A stretch of 64,000 nucleotides of DNA from Saccharothrix ecbatanensis. Its GTDB lineage: Bacteria > Actinomycetota > Actinomycetes > Mycobacteriales > Pseudonocardiaceae. Location of the stretch: assembly GCF_014205015.1 (NCBI RefSeq), contig NZ_JACHMO010000001.1:9052001-9116000 (forward strand), read 5' to 3'. Positions 9,400 to 18,020 of the stretch are shown here, piece by piece. The position numbers were made by a program, and so were the translations under genes. The notes below the pieces were generated by a model. That model was not told the DNA's origin and did no database searches. It was given only the letters and a program-made list of their open reading frames with translations. Each line of letters starts with the position of its first letter. Position 1 is the stretch's first letter.

Positions 9400-9419
9400 T
9401 CGGTAACCGAGGTAATACC
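9400..9419. promoter_or_regulatory. Adjacent palindromes in the MFS/MarR intergenic region
   Basis: Two short palindromes lie side by side between the divergent genes: TCGGTAACCGA (9400-9410, perfect arms around a central A) and GGTAATACC (9411-9419, same design). MarR proteins bind 16-20-bp imperfect palindromes between divergent genes, so this is the likely autoregulatory operator. Confidence 0.5.
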
Positions 9420-9437
9420 ACCCAGTACGATTCGCGC

Positions 9438-9875
9438 ATGTCAGACGAGGCACGCTCGCTCACCGACGTGGTCACGAGGCTGCGTCGGGCGTTGCGCACG
9501 AGCATCCGTTCGGAATGGCCGTGGGACGCCCTCCCGATGGCGCAGGTGGAGCTGCTCCAGACGCTCGCCGAGCGTTCGCCGATGCGCGTGGGCGACCTCG
9601 CGGCGGAACTGCGGCTCGCGCCCAACACGGTCAGCGGCCTCGTCGGCCAGCTGATCGAGAGCGGTCTGGTCGAGCGGGGCGGCGACCCGAGCGACCGCCG
9701 CGTGGCCCGGCTTTCGGTGACGCCGCAGGGGCATGAGCAGCTGGCCTTCTGGCAGGCCGCGCACGAGAAGCGCATCGGATCGGCGCTGGACAAGCTCGAT
9801 CCGGCGGAACGCGCCGACGTGGTCCGCGCCTTGGCGGCTCTCGACCACCTGGTGGACCACCTGCGTGCGCACTGA
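9438..9875 (+). CDS. MarR family transcriptional regulator
   Basis: This 145-residue winged-helix protein has the DNA-recognition region MRVGDLAAELRLAPNTVSGLVGQL and the MarR wing (GDPSDRRVARLSVTP) near residue 80, the DxRxxR-type signature of the family. ATG at 9438 gives the standard start; the frame is open to 9387 but that would run through the probable operator. It is divergent from the MFS gene, so repression of that pump is inferred. Its last bases overlap the likely start of the first fluoride channel gene. Confidence 0.9.
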   Translation: MSDEARSLTDVVTRLRRALRTSIRSEWPWDALPMAQVELLQTLAERSPMRVGDLAAELRLAPNTVSGLVGQLIESGLVERGGDPSDRRVARLSVTPQGHEQLAFWQAAHEKRIGSALDKLDPAERADVVRALAALDHLVDHLRAH

Positions 9876-10311
9876 TCCCGAGGACCCGGAACCCCGGCCG
9901 GATCACGTGCACGTCGAGCCGGTCGACCCGGACGTCTCGCTCGACGTCCCGGCGCAACGCCGTGAGCTCGGTCCGGCGGTCCTGGCGGCCATCGCGCTGG
10001 GTGGCGGGCTCGGTGGCCTGGCCCGGTACGGCCTGTCCGGCGTCATCCCCGGCCCGTGGGGCTTCCTCCTGATCAACGTGCTGGGCAGCGCGCTGATCGG
10101 CGTCCTGATGGTGCTGGTGCCCCGGTTGCACCCGCTGGCCCGGCCGTTCCTGGGCGTCGGTGTGCTGGGCGGGTTCACCACGTTCTCGACGTACGCGCTG
10201 GACGCCGTGCACCTGGGCGCGTCGGCTTTCGTCTACCTGTTCGGGACCTTGTTCCTGGCGCTGGGCGCCACGTTCGCCGCCATGGCGTTGACCAGGAAGG
10301 TGTTCGGGTGA
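9865..10311 (+). CDS. crcB: Fluoride channel subunit CrcB/FluC, first copy
   Basis: This 148-residue protein has a ~30-residue acidic, proline-rich N-terminal tail followed by four membrane helices. Family motifs are GGLGGLARYGLSG, LLINVLGSALIG and the polar track GGFTTFSTYALD, which lines the two pores of the dual-topology dimer and exports F-. The GTG at 9865 overlaps the end of the MarR gene; another GTG at 9907 would remove part of the tail. The second copy follows with a 4-base overlap, so the two probably form a heterodimer of fixed opposite topology. Confidence 0.9.
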   Translation: MRTDPEDPEPRPDHVHVEPVDPDVSLDVPAQRRELGPAVLAAIALGGGLGGLARYGLSGVIPGPWGFLLINVLGSALIGVLMVLVPRLHPLARPFLGVGVLGGFTTFSTYALDAVHLGASAFVYLFGTLFLALGATFAAMALTRKVFG

Positions 10312-10649
10312 CGGCGCTCCTGGTGTTCGTCGGCGCGGCCATCGGCGCACCGCTGCGCTACCTGACCGACCGCGTCATCCAGTCCTGGCACATGACCCGG
10401 TTCCCGTTCGGCACGCTGGCGGTGAACGTCGTCGGCTCGTTCGCGCTCGGCTGCGTGGCCGGCACGTCACCGCACCTGGTCGCGCTCCTCGGCACCGGCC
10501 TGTGCGGCGCGCTGACCACCTACAGCACGTTCAGCTTCGAAACCGTCCGCCTGGCCGAGGACGGCGCGTACTGGCAAGCGTTTGCGAACGCCGCCACCAG
10601 CATCGCCGCCGGCGTAGCCGCCGCTGCTCTCGGCTACGCCCTGACCTGA
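10308..10649 (+). CDS. crcB: Fluoride channel subunit CrcB/FluC, second copy
   Basis: This 113-residue protein has four membrane helices with GAPLRYLTDRV, LAVNVVGSFALG and the channel motif GALTTYSTFSFE. Its GTG start overlaps the TGA of the first copy in GTGA. Paired crcB genes are usual in Gram-positive bacteria. No fluoride riboswitch was recognised upstream; the pair appears to be transcribed with the MarR gene. It ends seven bases from the convergent helicase gene. Confidence 0.92.
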   Translation: MTALLVFVGAAIGAPLRYLTDRVIQSWHMTRFPFGTLAVNVVGSFALGCVAGTSPHLVALLGTGLCGALTTYSTFSFETVRLAEDGAYWQAFANAATSIAAGVAAAALGYALT

Positions 10650-10656
10650 CGCGGAC

Positions 10657-12909
10657 TCACCCGTCCGCCGCCAGCCTCCCCAGCACCTCCGGCAGCTCGC
10701 CGGTGTAGACGACGCCGAGCCGTTGCGTGGCACGGGTCAGCGCCACGTACAGGTCGCTCGCGCCGCGCGGTGACTCGGCCAGGATGCCCGCCGGGTCGAC
10801 CACCAGCACCGAGTCGAACTCCAGGCCCTTCGCGTCGGTCACCCCCAGCACCACGACCTGGGTGTCGAGATCGTCCGAAGCGCCCGGCACGGCGGCACGC
10901 AGCGACGCCACCGAAGCCGACGGCACGATCACCGCCAGCTTGCCGTCCCCGATCGCCGAGATCTCCTTGTCCACCACGGAAGGCAGCGCCTCGGACAGCG
11001 ACGGCGCCCGCACGCACCACGGCTCGAACCCGCTGTCCCGCACCGAAGTCGGTGGCACCAGGTCCGGGTCGACCGAAGCCAGCACGTCCGCCGCCACGGC
11101 CATGATCTCCGACGGCGTCCGGTAGTTCACCGTCAGCTCGGTGAGCTTCCAGCGGTTCATCACGTACGGGGACAGCACCTCGCCCCACGACGACGCCCCC
11201 GCGATGTCGCCGGTCTGCGCGATGTCGCCGACCACGGTCATCGACTTGGACGGGCACCGCCGCATCAACGTCCGCCAAGCCATCGGGGACAGCTCCTGCG
11301 CCTCGTCCACGATGATGTGCCCGAACGTCCACGTCCGGTCCGCCGCGGCCCGCTCGGCCGCCGTCTCGTAGCGCTCCGCGCCGTGCCGCTCGGCCAGCTT
11401 GTAGGCGTCGACCAGGTCGGTCGCCATCAGGATGTCCGGGTCGGCGTCGTCCTCGAGGTCCAGGATGTCCAGCACGCCCTGCGCGTAGTCGATCGCCTGC
11501 CGCCGCTGCCGCTCGGTCCGCGCCTTGGCCTCGGTGTCGTCCTCGCCGAGCAGTTCCGCCGCCTCGTCCAGCAGCGGCACGTCGGCGGGCGTCCACTCGG
11601 AGCCGCGCGGACGGGCCAGCAGCGCGCGTTCGTCGGGGGAGAGCTTCGGGGTGGCCTTGGCGATCAGCTTCGGCGACGCGTAGAGGTCTTCGAGGAGCTG
11701 CTGCGGGGTCAGGTTCGGCCACAGCTTCGCGATCGCCGTCTGCACGCCCGGGTCCTCGCGCAGCTCGCGCCGGATGTCGTCGATGTCCGCCTGGTCCAGC
11801 AGGTGCCGACCCAGCCGGGACACGGCCTGCGACGCCAGCGTGGAGATGATCTCGCGCTGGAACGTCCTCCGCGCCTCGTTGTGCGGACGCCTGGTGCGCC
11901 GCGCACGCCCTCGCGCTTCGGTGATGGCCCGCCGGTCCAGCCGCAGCACGTCCTGCTCGAACGGGACCTCGACCAGGCCCGGCGCCTCCTGCCGGTCCCG
12001 GATCGCGTGCGCCACCACGTCCGCCATGCTGATCCGGCCCTTGAGCGCGGACGCCTCGGCGGGCTCGCGGCCGACGGCGGTCAGGCCGGGGAACAGCTCG
12101 CCGACGGTCGACAGCAGCACGCCCGTCTCGCCCAGCGACGGCAGCACCTGCCCGATGTACCGCAGGAACGTCGCGTTCGGCCCGACCACCAGCACGCCGC
12201 GCTTCGCCAGCTGCCGCCGGTGCGTGTAGAGGAGGTACGCGGCGCGGTGCAGCGCCACGGCCGTCTTGCCCGTGCCCGGACCGCCCTGCACGACGACCAC
12301 GCCGTTCAGCTCGGTGCGGATGATCTTGTCCTGCTCGGCCTGGATGGTCGCGACGATGTCGCCCATCTGGCCGGTGCGGCTCGCGTTCACCGCGGCCAGC
12401 AGGGTGGCCTCGCCGGTCAGGCCCTCGGACGGGCGGTCGAGGTCGACCGAGTTGATGTCCAGCAGTTCGTCGTCGAAACCGACGACCTTGCGCTGCTTGG
12501 TCCGCAGGTGCCTGCGCCGGCGCACGCCGTCCGGCGCGGTGGCCGTGGCCAGGTAGAACGGGCGGGCGGCGGGCGCGCGCCAGTCCATCAGCAGCGGCTC
12601 GTACTCCTTGTCCTCGTCGAACAAGCCGATCCGGCCGATGTAGAACCGGTCGTCGGTGTGGAAGTCGAGCCGGCCGAAGCACAGCCCGTTCTCCACCGCG
12701 CTGTACTGCGCCAACTGGTCCGAGTACATGGCCACCGAAGTGTCCCGTTCGGACCGCATCTGGTGTGTTCCGCCGGTTTGCCGCAACGCCCCGGCCAGGC
12801 GCTTCGAGCTCTGTTCGCGGAGGTCGTCCAGCCTGCTGTACAGCATCGACACGTATTCCTGCTCCGACTCGGTTTCCGCGAGCCGGAGGTCATCGGAGGG
12901 GCTTGACAA
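10657..12909 (-). CDS. helR: UvrD-like ATPase, HelD/HelR-type RNA polymerase recycling factor
   Basis: This 750-residue superfamily 1 ATPase has an N-terminal coiled-coil arm (1-45, with EQEYVSMLYSRLDDLREQ), Walker A GGPGTGKT at 209-216, Walker B IIVDEAQE near 545, and a C-terminal domain with the late helicase motif VALTRATQRLGVV. This layout fits actinobacterial HelD/HelR, which removes stalled or rifamycin-bound RNA polymerase from DNA; HelR confers rifampicin tolerance in Streptomyces venezuelae. A TTG at 12909 is the start, with GAGG 6-8 bases upstream. It could be another HelD class; the distinction needs a phylogeny. It converges on crcB with a 7-bp gap. Confidence 0.82.
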   Translation of the reverse strand: MSSPSDDLRLAETESEQEYVSMLYSRLDDLREQSSKRLAGALRQTGGTHQMRSERDTSVAMYSDQLAQYSAVENGLCFGRLDFHTDDRFYIGRIGLFDEDKEYEPLLMDWRAPAARPFYLATATAPDGVRRRRHLRTKQRKVVGFDDELLDINSVDLDRPSEGLTGEATLLAAVNASRTGQMGDIVATIQAEQDKIIRTELNGVVVVQGGPGTGKTAVALHRAAYLLYTHRRQLAKRGVLVVGPNATFLRYIGQVLPSLGETGVLLSTVGELFPGLTAVGREPAEASALKGRISMADVVAHAIRDRQEAPGLVEVPFEQDVLRLDRRAITEARGRARRTRRPHNEARRTFQREIISTLASQAVSRLGRHLLDQADIDDIRRELREDPGVQTAIAKLWPNLTPQQLLEDLYASPKLIAKATPKLSPDERALLARPRGSEWTPADVPLLDEAAELLGEDDTEAKARTERQRRQAIDYAQGVLDILDLEDDADPDILMATDLVDAYKLAERHGAERYETAAERAAADRTWTFGHIIVDEAQELSPMAWRTLMRRCPSKSMTVVGDIAQTGDIAGASSWGEVLSPYVMNRWKLTELTVNYRTPSEIMAVAADVLASVDPDLVPPTSVRDSGFEPWCVRAPSLSEALPSVVDKEISAIGDGKLAVIVPSASVASLRAAVPGASDDLDTQVVVLGVTDAKGLEFDSVLVVDPAGILAESPRGASDLYVALTRATQRLGVVYTGELPEVLGRLAADG

Positions 12910-13172
12910 CGTGCCTCATTTCTGGATAGCGTGTTTTATCAGCCTGTGTCCCATTGCGGCTGACGGTTTCCTGCGGGCTTACAGTCCTGCGCCCGTCCTG
13001 CGCAGAACGTCTAATCTACTACACGTTCTTCGCCCCTGGCGCGCGAAAGCCGTAACCGAGCTGGTGTCCGCCGGCACGCCCCGTGAGGGCGGATCCACCC
13101 GATGAGCGGCTGTTGCCGGGCACGCGGGTGACACCTGTCGACACCGGCCGATCCCCCGGCACGCTGGGCGGG

Positions 13173-13847
13173 GTGAGAGAGAAGCGCCAGGAGCTGGCCC
13201 GGCTGTGCCGCGTCGTGGTCGACCGACCCCGGTGGGAGCTCGGGTTCGCGGTGGTCGTGTCCGTGTGGTCGTCGGTGTGGGTGGTGGGCCAGGCGTTCGG
13301 CGCACCGAGTCCGCTCGAGGTGCTGCCGGTGCGGTGGGCGGGACTGCCCACCGGGTGGCTCGACGCGACGCGCGACTGGTTCGACGGCCGCACCGGATTT
13401 CTCGCCGTGGTGGCCGGACTGCTTTGGGCGATGACGAGCGCGCGGCGACAGGCGTCGGCGTTGTTCGGCTGGCTCGCCGTGATGGCGGCGGCCCAGGACG
13501 TCGGCTACGTCGCGGTCCGCTGGGCGCTGCTCACATTCGCGGCGTACCTCGCGGTAATGGGTCTCGTGTCGATCACGGGTAGGCGGGCGTTCGTGGTAGA
13601 CCGAATCGCAATCATTCCAAGGGACGTGGCAAGAGCGGGTGCGACCGCGATGGCGTTGTCGGCGGTGGTTCCCCTGGTCGCGCCAGGTCTGGCGCTTGTC
13701 CGGCTGGTCGGCCCCTACGTGACTCGGCCACCACGCCGTCGGGCCGGAGCGCCGATCGTCCGCGTCCCTTCCGCCGAACGGGCCCACCCGCCTGGCACAC
13801 CCGGTGAAGTGCTGAAACCGGTGCCGGCGCAGCGCGGGTCGCGGTGA
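13173..13847 (+). CDS. Hypothetical membrane protein
   Basis: I do not recognise the family. The ~224-residue product has an N-terminal charged segment (VREKRQEL), about four membrane helices (WELGFAVVVSVWSSVWVVG; FLAVVAGLLWAM; AYLAVMGLVSI; a proline-rich last helix near VVPLVAPGLAL) and a basic, proline-rich C-terminal tail of ~55 residues ending in RGSR. The start is uncertain: GTG at 13173 or GTG at 13083, which would add 30 polar residues. It is divergent from the HelR gene. Confidence 0.6.
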   Translation: MREKRQELARLCRVVVDRPRWELGFAVVVSVWSSVWVVGQAFGAPSPLEVLPVRWAGLPTGWLDATRDWFDGRTGFLAVVAGLLWAMTSARRQASALFGWLAVMAAAQDVGYVAVRWALLTFAAYLAVMGLVSITGRRAFVVDRIAIIPRDVARAGATAMALSAVVPLVAPGLALVRLVGPYVTRPPRRRAGAPIVRVPSAERAHPPGTPGEVLKPVPAQRGSR

Positions 13848-13979
13848 TCCGGGGGCCGATTTCGCCCGGTCGATGGTTTTGCCGCCAAACAATTCGGTCG
13901 AGGAAGTCGAGCGAACCTCACATCACATTCCGGAATCGTCTGTTTGGGCTTACCGGTCCGTATCCATCAAGATGACCCC

Positions 13980-14624
13980 GTGCCAGAAAATCCCGCCGAA
14001 AACCGCTTAGCCAAGGTGATGCGTCGTCAGCCCGTTCAGCAGCGCGGCGCCGCCACGGTGACCGCGATTGTCGATGCCTGCGCGTCGCTGCTCAACGACT
14101 ACGACTACGACGACATCACCACAGCCCGGATCGTCGAGCTCGCAGGCGTGCCAATTGGATCGTTCTACCAATACTTCCCGGACAAGCGTTCCGTTGTGCA
14201 CGCGTTGGCGTTGCGCGGCATGGAGGACTACCTGGCCCGGGTCGAATCGCTGTTCACGGAGGGGCGGCTCTCGACGGACTGGCGGGCCGCGGTGCAGCAG
14301 GTCGTCGGCATCTACCTGCGGATGCTGGTCGAGATACCGGGCTTCGGCCGGGTCCGGTTCAGCGACATGCTCGACGGCCACCGGCTCGACGCGTCGGTCG
14401 ACCAGTACGAGTTGATGGCCGAACGGCTGCGCGACCTGTTCGTCGGCCGCTTCGCGGTGCGCGGCGACGCGCCGGTCTCGTTGACGTTCCGGATGGCCGC
14501 CCAGACCGCCGACGCGATGTTCAAGCTGGCCGAACGGGTCGAGCCGGACGAGCGCCCGGTGGTGCTCCGCACCGCCGACCAGATGATCACGAAGATGCTG
14601 TCCGGGATCTTCGACACCGTCTAG
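13980..14624 (+). CDS. TetR family transcriptional regulator
   Basis: This 214-residue protein has an N-terminal TetR helix-turn-helix: DDITTARIVELAGVPIGSFYQYF, with the characteristic GSFYQYFPDK at the recognition helix. GTG at 13980 was chosen; the frame is open further upstream to 13944 but without a family-like sequence. The C-terminal ligand domain is unclassified. The flavoprotein gene begins 60 bp downstream on the same strand, so co-transcription is possible. Confidence 0.88.
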   Translation: MPENPAENRLAKVMRRQPVQQRGAATVTAIVDACASLLNDYDYDDITTARIVELAGVPIGSFYQYFPDKRSVVHALALRGMEDYLARVESLFTEGRLSTDWRAAVQQVVGIYLRMLVEIPGFGRVRFSDMLDGHRLDASVDQYELMAERLRDLFVGRFAVRGDAPVSLTFRMAAQTADAMFKLAERVEPDERPVVLRTADQMITKMLSGIFDTV

Positions 14625-14650
14625 GCGTCCGACGTCCAGGCGTCCGATGT
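14621..14650 (+). repeat. 15-bp direct duplication straddling the TetR stop codon
   Basis: CTAGGCGTCCGACGT and CCAGGCGTCCGATGT follow each other directly (13 of 15 identical). The first copy contains the TetR stop TAG (14622-14624). Confidence 0.7.
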
Positions 14651-14684
14651 TGCCGCCGCGGCCCGGGTGGTGTGGGGTGGAGCG

Positions 14685-16064
14685 GTGAGCGACGACTTCG
14701 ACGTGATCGTGATCGGCGGTGGGCCGGTGGGCGAGAACGCCGCCGCCCGGACCGCCGCCGGCGGACTCCGCACCGCGCTGGTGGAAGCCGAACGCGTGGG
14801 CGGTGAGTGTTCGTACTGGGCCTGCATGCCGAGCAAGGCGTTGCTGCGCCCCGGCCACGCGCTCGCCGCCGCCCGCCGGGTGCCGGGAGTTCCGGTCGGT
14901 GACCGGCTGGACCCGGCGGAGGTGCTGAAGCGGCGCAACAGCTTCACCTCCGACTGGGACGACTCGGGCCAGGTCGAGTGGGCCGAGGGCGCCGGGTTGA
15001 CCGTGGTCCGCGGCCGTGGCCGGCTGGCGGGGGAGCGGCGGGTCGAGGTCGACGGCCGGGTGCTGACCGCGACGAAGGCGGTCGTCGTGTGCACCGGCAG
15101 CGTGCCGCGCATCCCGTCGTTGCCCGGCCTGGCGGACGTGCCTTATTGGACGTCCCGCGAGGCGACCGCGGCGCAGGAGGTGCCCACGTCGTTGGTGGTG
15201 CTCGGCGGCGGCGTGGTCGGCGTCGAGATGGCGCAGGCGTGGGCCAGGCTGGGTTCGGAGGTCACGCTGGTCGTCTCCGGTGAACGGCCGTTGCCCAAGT
15301 TCGAGGCGTTCGCGGGCGATCTGGTCGCCGAAGGCCTGCGCGAGGACGGCGTCCGTGTCGTCACCGGCGTGAAGGCGACCGGTGTGTCCACTTCGGATGG
15401 CAGTGTGTCGTTGCGACTGTCCGACGACTCCTCGGTGTCCGGCGCGCACCTGCTCGTGGCCACCGGCCGCCAACCCGCCACCTTCGACCTCGGCGTCGAG
15501 CAGTTCGGCTTCACCGCCGGCAAGGCCCTGGAGGTCGACGACACCGGCCGGGTGTCCGGAGTGGACTGGCTGTACGCGGCGGGCGACGTCACCGGCCGCG
15601 CGCTGCTCACCCACCAGGGCAAGTACGCCGCGCGGGCGGTCGGCACGGCGATCGTCACCGGCGCCACCGACCCCGAACCGTGGACCGCGCCCGTCGCCAC
15701 CGCCGACCACACCGCCGTGCCGCAGGTCGTCTTCACCGACCCGGAAGTGGCGTCGGTGGGCTGGTCGGAGGCGCAGGCCCGGGAGGCCGGGCTGGAGATC
15801 CGGGTGGTCGACCTGGACATCGCGGTGGCCGGGTCGTCCCTGCACGCCGACGGGTACCGGGGCAAGGCCCGGATGATCGTGGACGAGCGCAAGCGCACGC
15901 TGGTGGGCGTCACGTTCGCCGGCCCGGATGTCGCCGAGATGATCCACGCGGCGACCATCGCGATCGTCGGCGAGGTCACCGTGGACCGGTTGTGGCACGC
16001 GGTGCCGGCGTACCCGACGATCAGCGAGGTCTGGTTGCGGCTGCTGGAGGCGTACGGCTTGTAG
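14685..16064 (+). CDS. Lipoamide-dehydrogenase-like NAD(P)/FAD oxidoreductase
   Basis: This 459-residue flavoprotein has the FAD loop VIGGGPVGENAA at the N-terminus, a redox pair C42-SYWA-C47 in GGECSYWACMPSK, the NAD(P) loop VLGGGVVGVEMAQ near 180, the second FAD motif YAAGDVTGR near 295 and a C-terminal dimerisation domain. The active-site base of lipoamide dehydrogenase and mercuric reductase relatives (His-Pro-Thr) is changed: the C-terminus reads YPTISE. The true E3 in this window (60975-62345) keeps HPT, so this copy probably has another electron acceptor. GTG at 14685 has GGGGTGG upstream. Confidence 0.88.
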   Translation: MSDDFDVIVIGGGPVGENAAARTAAGGLRTALVEAERVGGECSYWACMPSKALLRPGHALAAARRVPGVPVGDRLDPAEVLKRRNSFTSDWDDSGQVEWAEGAGLTVVRGRGRLAGERRVEVDGRVLTATKAVVVCTGSVPRIPSLPGLADVPYWTSREATAAQEVPTSLVVLGGGVVGVEMAQAWARLGSEVTLVVSGERPLPKFEAFAGDLVAEGLREDGVRVVTGVKATGVSTSDGSVSLRLSDDSSVSGAHLLVATGRQPATFDLGVEQFGFTAGKALEVDDTGRVSGVDWLYAAGDVTGRALLTHQGKYAARAVGTAIVTGATDPEPWTAPVATADHTAVPQVVFTDPEVASVGWSEAQAREAGLEIRVVDLDIAVAGSSLHADGYRGKARMIVDERKRTLVGVTFAGPDVAEMIHAATIAIVGEVTVDRLWHAVPAYPTISEVWLRLLEAYGL

Positions 16065-16221
16065 CCGGTGGCGTTTGCCGGAACGCGGATACCGACACAC
16101 GGACGCCACGCACACGATTGAGCAATATAGCGTGCCTGTGATCGTCCGAATGCCCTATCGCCCCTGCGGCCATAAAGCTTCTGAACCCAAAAGTGCGGTT
16201 CCGACTCATTACACTGAGGCC

Positions 16222-16593
16222 GTGACCAGGGGAACGGTGGCTGTCGCGATGGGCGCGGTGCTCTGGTGCGCGTTCGTCATCGCGACCACGTTCCTGCCGA
16301 GCGGGCCTTCGTGGCCGCCGACCGCGGTGTACCTGCCGGGGTTCCTGGTTCTCCCGGTCGTGCTCTACACGTTGTTGCGCGCGCGTTCCCACGCGTTGCT
16401 CTGCCTGGCCCACGTGCCGAAGTCGGTGATGTTCACCGGTTTCGCGATCGCGGTCGGCGGGTGGTTGTTCTCGTTCGGTCTGATCACCGGCAAACCGGGC
16501 ACTGAAACGCTGTGCGCCGTGGCCGGGCTGGTGATCGTGCTGCACGTCGCGTTCGGATTGATCGGCGTCGGCATGGTCCGCACCGGCCGCTGA
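16222..16593 (+). CDS. Hypothetical four-helix membrane protein
   Basis: This 123-residue product consists almost entirely of four membrane helices (near residues 5-25, 32-52, 68-88 and 95-118) with a short basic loop RARSHALLCLAH. No family is recognised. GTG at 16222 with TGAGG upstream is preferred; the frame is open to 16075 but that part reads as non-coding. It converges with the next gene with 24 bp between stops. Confidence 0.6.
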   Translation: MTRGTVAVAMGAVLWCAFVIATTFLPSGPSWPPTAVYLPGFLVLPVVLYTLLRARSHALLCLAHVPKSVMFTGFAIAVGGWLFSFGLITGKPGTETLCAVAGLVIVLHVAFGLIGVGMVRTGR

Positions 16594-16617
16594 CCACCCC
16601 TCGACCCCGGGCCACTC

Positions 16618-17898
16618 TCACCCTTGGGCGGCCGGCAGTCGCAGCGCCTGCTCGGCGATCGCCACCAGCTGCGGCGCGGCCGGGTCCGGCTCGCCCTCGA
16701 TCCACACCACCTGCGTGATCCGCAGCTGCGCGCCCTTCACCGACACCCGGATCACCGACCGGTCGAACGACGCCGGCCCGCCGGACCACCCCTTGCCCTC
16801 GTGGACCATCGGGTTGACGCCACCGGCGCCCGCCTTCGACGCGACCGCGTGCAGCTCACCGGCCCGCGTCGCGTCCGGCAGGCTGAGCTCGGCGATCGCG
16901 ATGCCCACCTTGCGGCCGTCCACCACGGTCTCGTACTGGCCACGTCTCAGCTGCATGCACATGTGGCCCGACAACCACGCCCGCACGTCGCCGAACGCGT
17001 GCGCGGCGCAGTCCTCGGTGCGGTCGGCGCCTCGCGGCGAGAAGTTCCGGCCGTCCACGACGACCGTTGTCGGCTGGGGTGAAGGCGTGGTGGTGGCCGC
17101 GCTGTCCGCCGTGTCGCCCGACGACAGCGAGGCGATCAAGGCGATGATCAGCAGCACTCCGACCACCGCACCGGCCACGTAGGGCAGCACCTTGCGGCTG
17201 GTCGTCGGCGCCGCCGTGATCTTCGGCAGCAGCATGGTGCTGGCCGACGCGAGGTCCGCCGTCGCGTCGGAGAAGCCCTCGGCGATCAGGTCCCGCCGGT
17301 CGGGCGGCGCGCCGGTCGGCGCCAGCACGGCGACCAGCTTGGCGGCGTGGTCGGCCGAGCAGGGCCGGTCGCTGGTGGCCAGTTCGCGTGCGGCGGCGAG
17401 CAGCGTAGTCGGCTTCGGGTGCAGGACCCGCACACCCCGGTTGAGGTCCACGGTCGGCTGCACGACCTGGCCGACGTACGGGCCGACGGCCACCACGGTC
17501 GTCACCGGCAGCGGCTCGCCGCGCATGTCCTGGATGCGGCGGGCGACGGAGGTGCTCGCCTCCAGTGCCTCGGCGGCAGGGCTCATCGCGCCGTCCGGGC
17601 GGGTCAGCGGCCAGCCGTCGATCTTCCACTGCCCGTTGAGCGGCGCTTCGAGCCTCAAGGCGGGGTCGGGCAGGTCCACGCCCACCACGACAAGCACACC
17701 GCGTGGCAGGACGATGACGGCCACCAGATCGCGGGGGCAGTCCGGCGGACGCACCCCGAGCAGCGCGACACCACCCAGCACGGCGTCGCCGACACCCCAC
17801 GTGCTCAATGCGGCGCGCACGTCAGCGCCCACTTCGGACGGCTCGCTCCCGAGTCGGATCAGCCGCACAAGACCACCGCTTCCCACACGGTCGGACAC
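16618..17898 (-). CDS. Hypothetical single-pass membrane protein
   Basis: This ~426-residue protein is of unknown family. An N-terminal cytoplasmic domain of ~235 residues is rich in beta strand (VAVIVLPRGVLVVVGVDLP). One membrane helix follows (VLPYVAGAVVGVLLIIALIASL), then a Ser/Thr/Pro linker (TTTPSPQPTT) and an extracellular domain with several Cys (EDCAAHAF, SGHMCMQL). The layout resembles actinobacterial membrane sensors or anchor proteins, but no function can be assigned. GTG at 17898 is preferred; the frame continues to 17958. It is divergent from the secreted protease. Confidence 0.6.
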   Translation of the reverse strand: MSDRVGSGGLVRLIRLGSEPSEVGADVRAALSTWGVGDAVLGGVALLGVRPPDCPRDLVAVIVLPRGVLVVVGVDLPDPALRLEAPLNGQWKIDGWPLTRPDGAMSPAAEALEASTSVARRIQDMRGEPLPVTTVVAVGPYVGQVVQPTVDLNRGVRVLHPKPTTLLAAARELATSDRPCSADHAAKLVAVLAPTGAPPDRRDLIAEGFSDATADLASASTMLLPKITAAPTTSRKVLPYVAGAVVGVLLIIALIASLSSGDTADSAATTTPSPQPTTVVVDGRNFSPRGADRTEDCAAHAFGDVRAWLSGHMCMQLRRGQYETVVDGRKVGIAIAELSLPDATRAGELHAVASKAGAGGVNPMVHEGKGWSGGPASFDRSVIRVSVKGAQLRITQVVWIEGEPDPAAPQLVAIAEQALRLPAAQG

Positions 17899-18020
17899 GG
17901 TAGCGCCGTCGGTGCCCGGACTTCCGCGCGGATCGCGCGAGATGACGTTGCGTGACACCCATCACCTGAACGGGTGCGGCTCGTTAATGGGTTGCTCAAC
18001 CCTGCATTGGAGGTCCGACA

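Noticed and set aside
12898..12907. A GGGGCTTGAC element at the start of the HelR gene as a rifamycin-associated element
   Set aside because: Only half of a palindrome is present and it lies over the first codons; the full element known from rifamycin-responsive genes could not be recognised.
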